Shown here piece after piece: positions 62,968 to 64,000 of a stretch of 64,000 bases of DNA. A program made the translations under genes and the position numbers. The stretch comes from Siphonodentalium dalli (taxonomy: Eukaryota; Mollusca; Scaphopoda; Gadilida; Siphonodentaliidae). The notes under the pieces were generated by a model. It was not told the origin of the DNA and did not search any database. It worked only from the letters and a program-made list of their open reading frames with translations. Numbering within the stretch: position 1 is the stretch's first letter; the number at the start of each line of letters is the position of its first letter. The stretch lies in NCBI GenBank assembly GCA_032622095.1, contig CP136061.1, positions 60,591,301 to 60,655,300 on the forward strand, given 5' to 3'.

Positions 62968-63858
62968 GGCTCGCAGACAGGCAGAAACTAAACCATGTAC
63001 GTGCAAGTGATGTGTTTTGCCATTCTTCAATCCAGTGGCGAGTAGAAATGTCCACACCTACCAATTTCCGGAAGTGCGGCAATACGAGTAATCTACACAA
63101 ACTTCGACATTCATTTCATTCAATGACCCCATCTCGAAATGGAGAACACAAGACTTCAACCTATATACTATGCATGTGTATATGACACTATATACTCCAT
63201 TAAGTTCAAAACAAAATATCTATCTCGTCACGCGAGACTGTCGGAAGAGGACCCACAATATGTCTGTACACTGGGTGGATGTGAACTCAATATCGATATA
63301 ATATACACATAACGCTTTTCTGATTGTATTCAGAGGATCGATAGCCGACCACGCGTGTTATAGTTCAATTCTATTTATATTTACTGGAAATCACCAATGG
63401 ATTCTATTCATAGCGCACACATAGGTGGCAGTGGCCTGCATTCTCAATTCAATTATGTTTAACTCGTTTCATTCAAACAAACCTAAATAATTTTAAGAAT
63501 AACAACTAAGAATTGTAACAACCAAGTTTCAATCTAGAAAGAGTTTATCCTTCGACGATTCAACGTCTACCGCGATACCGTTTAATCATCATATTCTGTT
63601 GGAGGTGACGTTGCTAATGTAAATAATATCTTGGTAACGCAGAGCACATAAATCGGATGCAGAGTACAGTTCAGGGGGAAAAACTCTATAAGCTGACAGA
63701 AAAGTGCAAAAAGTCCATTTAGCTTTACTTTTGTGTATATAGATTTTAATTCTGCAAGTGATTCGCCCTGATTGGAGGTACAGTGGGATATAATTTTAAA
63801 GCCTATATATAACGCTCTTTATGGCATCATTCACCGACTGAAATAATAAAACAGATGT
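62968..63858. other. Upstream of candidate exon 1; no feature assigned
   Basis: This would hold the promoter if exon 1 at 62967 is right. I see no clear TATA box or initiator that I would defend. Confidence 0.35.
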
Positions 63859-64000
63859 TAAAGGTACTCAACCCGATAAAACTCCTCTCAATTACTATTT
63901 CAATGGCTTCGGGGGTCAAAAATATTTGATTCGAGTCGAGGAAGTCACCCATCAAAGCTCAGATTTGTTAGATATCGATTTTAGAAATCTATTATTTTTC
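63859..64000. repeat. Dispersed repeat copy, cut by the window edge
   Basis: It shares aatatttgattcgagtcgag and cacccatcaaagctcag with 23655-23990, starting at aaaggtactcaaccc. Identity looks about 80-85% by eye. Confidence 0.75.

Overview
The window looks like AT-rich, repeat-dense nuclear DNA from an invertebrate animal. It has short exons with GT-AG introns, tRNA-derived SINE sequence, many foldback MITEs, satellites, decayed transposons, and repeats ending in runs of the type gacggacggacgg. That last style, together with the gene family present, suggests a marine lophotrochozoan such as a bivalve or brachiopod. This is an impression from composition, not a proof.

One host gene explains almost all the credible coding sequence. 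It lies on the minus strand and runs from about 62967 down to at least 5604, probably continuing off the left edge. I rebuilt it exon by exon from splice sites and codon phase. It encodes a large STAND-type protein of the NWD1/NWD2/TEP1 kind. The order is a short N-terminal leader, a DUF4062-like domain (IVRIFTSSTFT to KYGYRSFPRL), a linker, a NACHT P-loop NTPase (Walker A GQSGCGKTS, Walker B LVIFLDSLDQ), a winged-helix and helical region (GLSSGELED, FNWYHRQF, RQALRLS), and then a WD40 C-terminus (SGHTRSIACLALTSDGKTALT onward). Twenty-two exons give about 1367 codons. One or two more WD40 exons were found further left. The stop codon was not found.

The introns hold the rest. From left to right: degenerate repeats (1-4080); a four-copy tandem SINE multimer flanked by a 14-bp target duplication (4085-5392); a PIF/Harbinger-type element with TAA duplications and a MADF-like fragment (7918-8592); a 284-bp foldback (11484-11767); a dead tyrosine recombinase (about 13233-13690); a 59-bp satellite with a Tc1/mariner-like MITE inserted in it (14663-15685); a 4.3-kb Ty3/gypsy LTR retrotransposon in the same orientation as the gene (16500-20833); several foldback MITEs; a 31-bp minisatellite (37540-38655); a 1.2-kb giant foldback (48014-49202); a MULE-like MITE with a 9-bp duplication (55305-55627); and further tandem and inverted repeats up to the right edge.

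I found no prokaryotic features, operons, CRISPR arrays or functional structural RNA genes. The most interesting content is the immune-type DUF4062-NACHT-WD40 receptor-like gene, one exon of it with no usable canonical acceptor, and several mobile-element insertions whose exact target sites can be read from the sequence.
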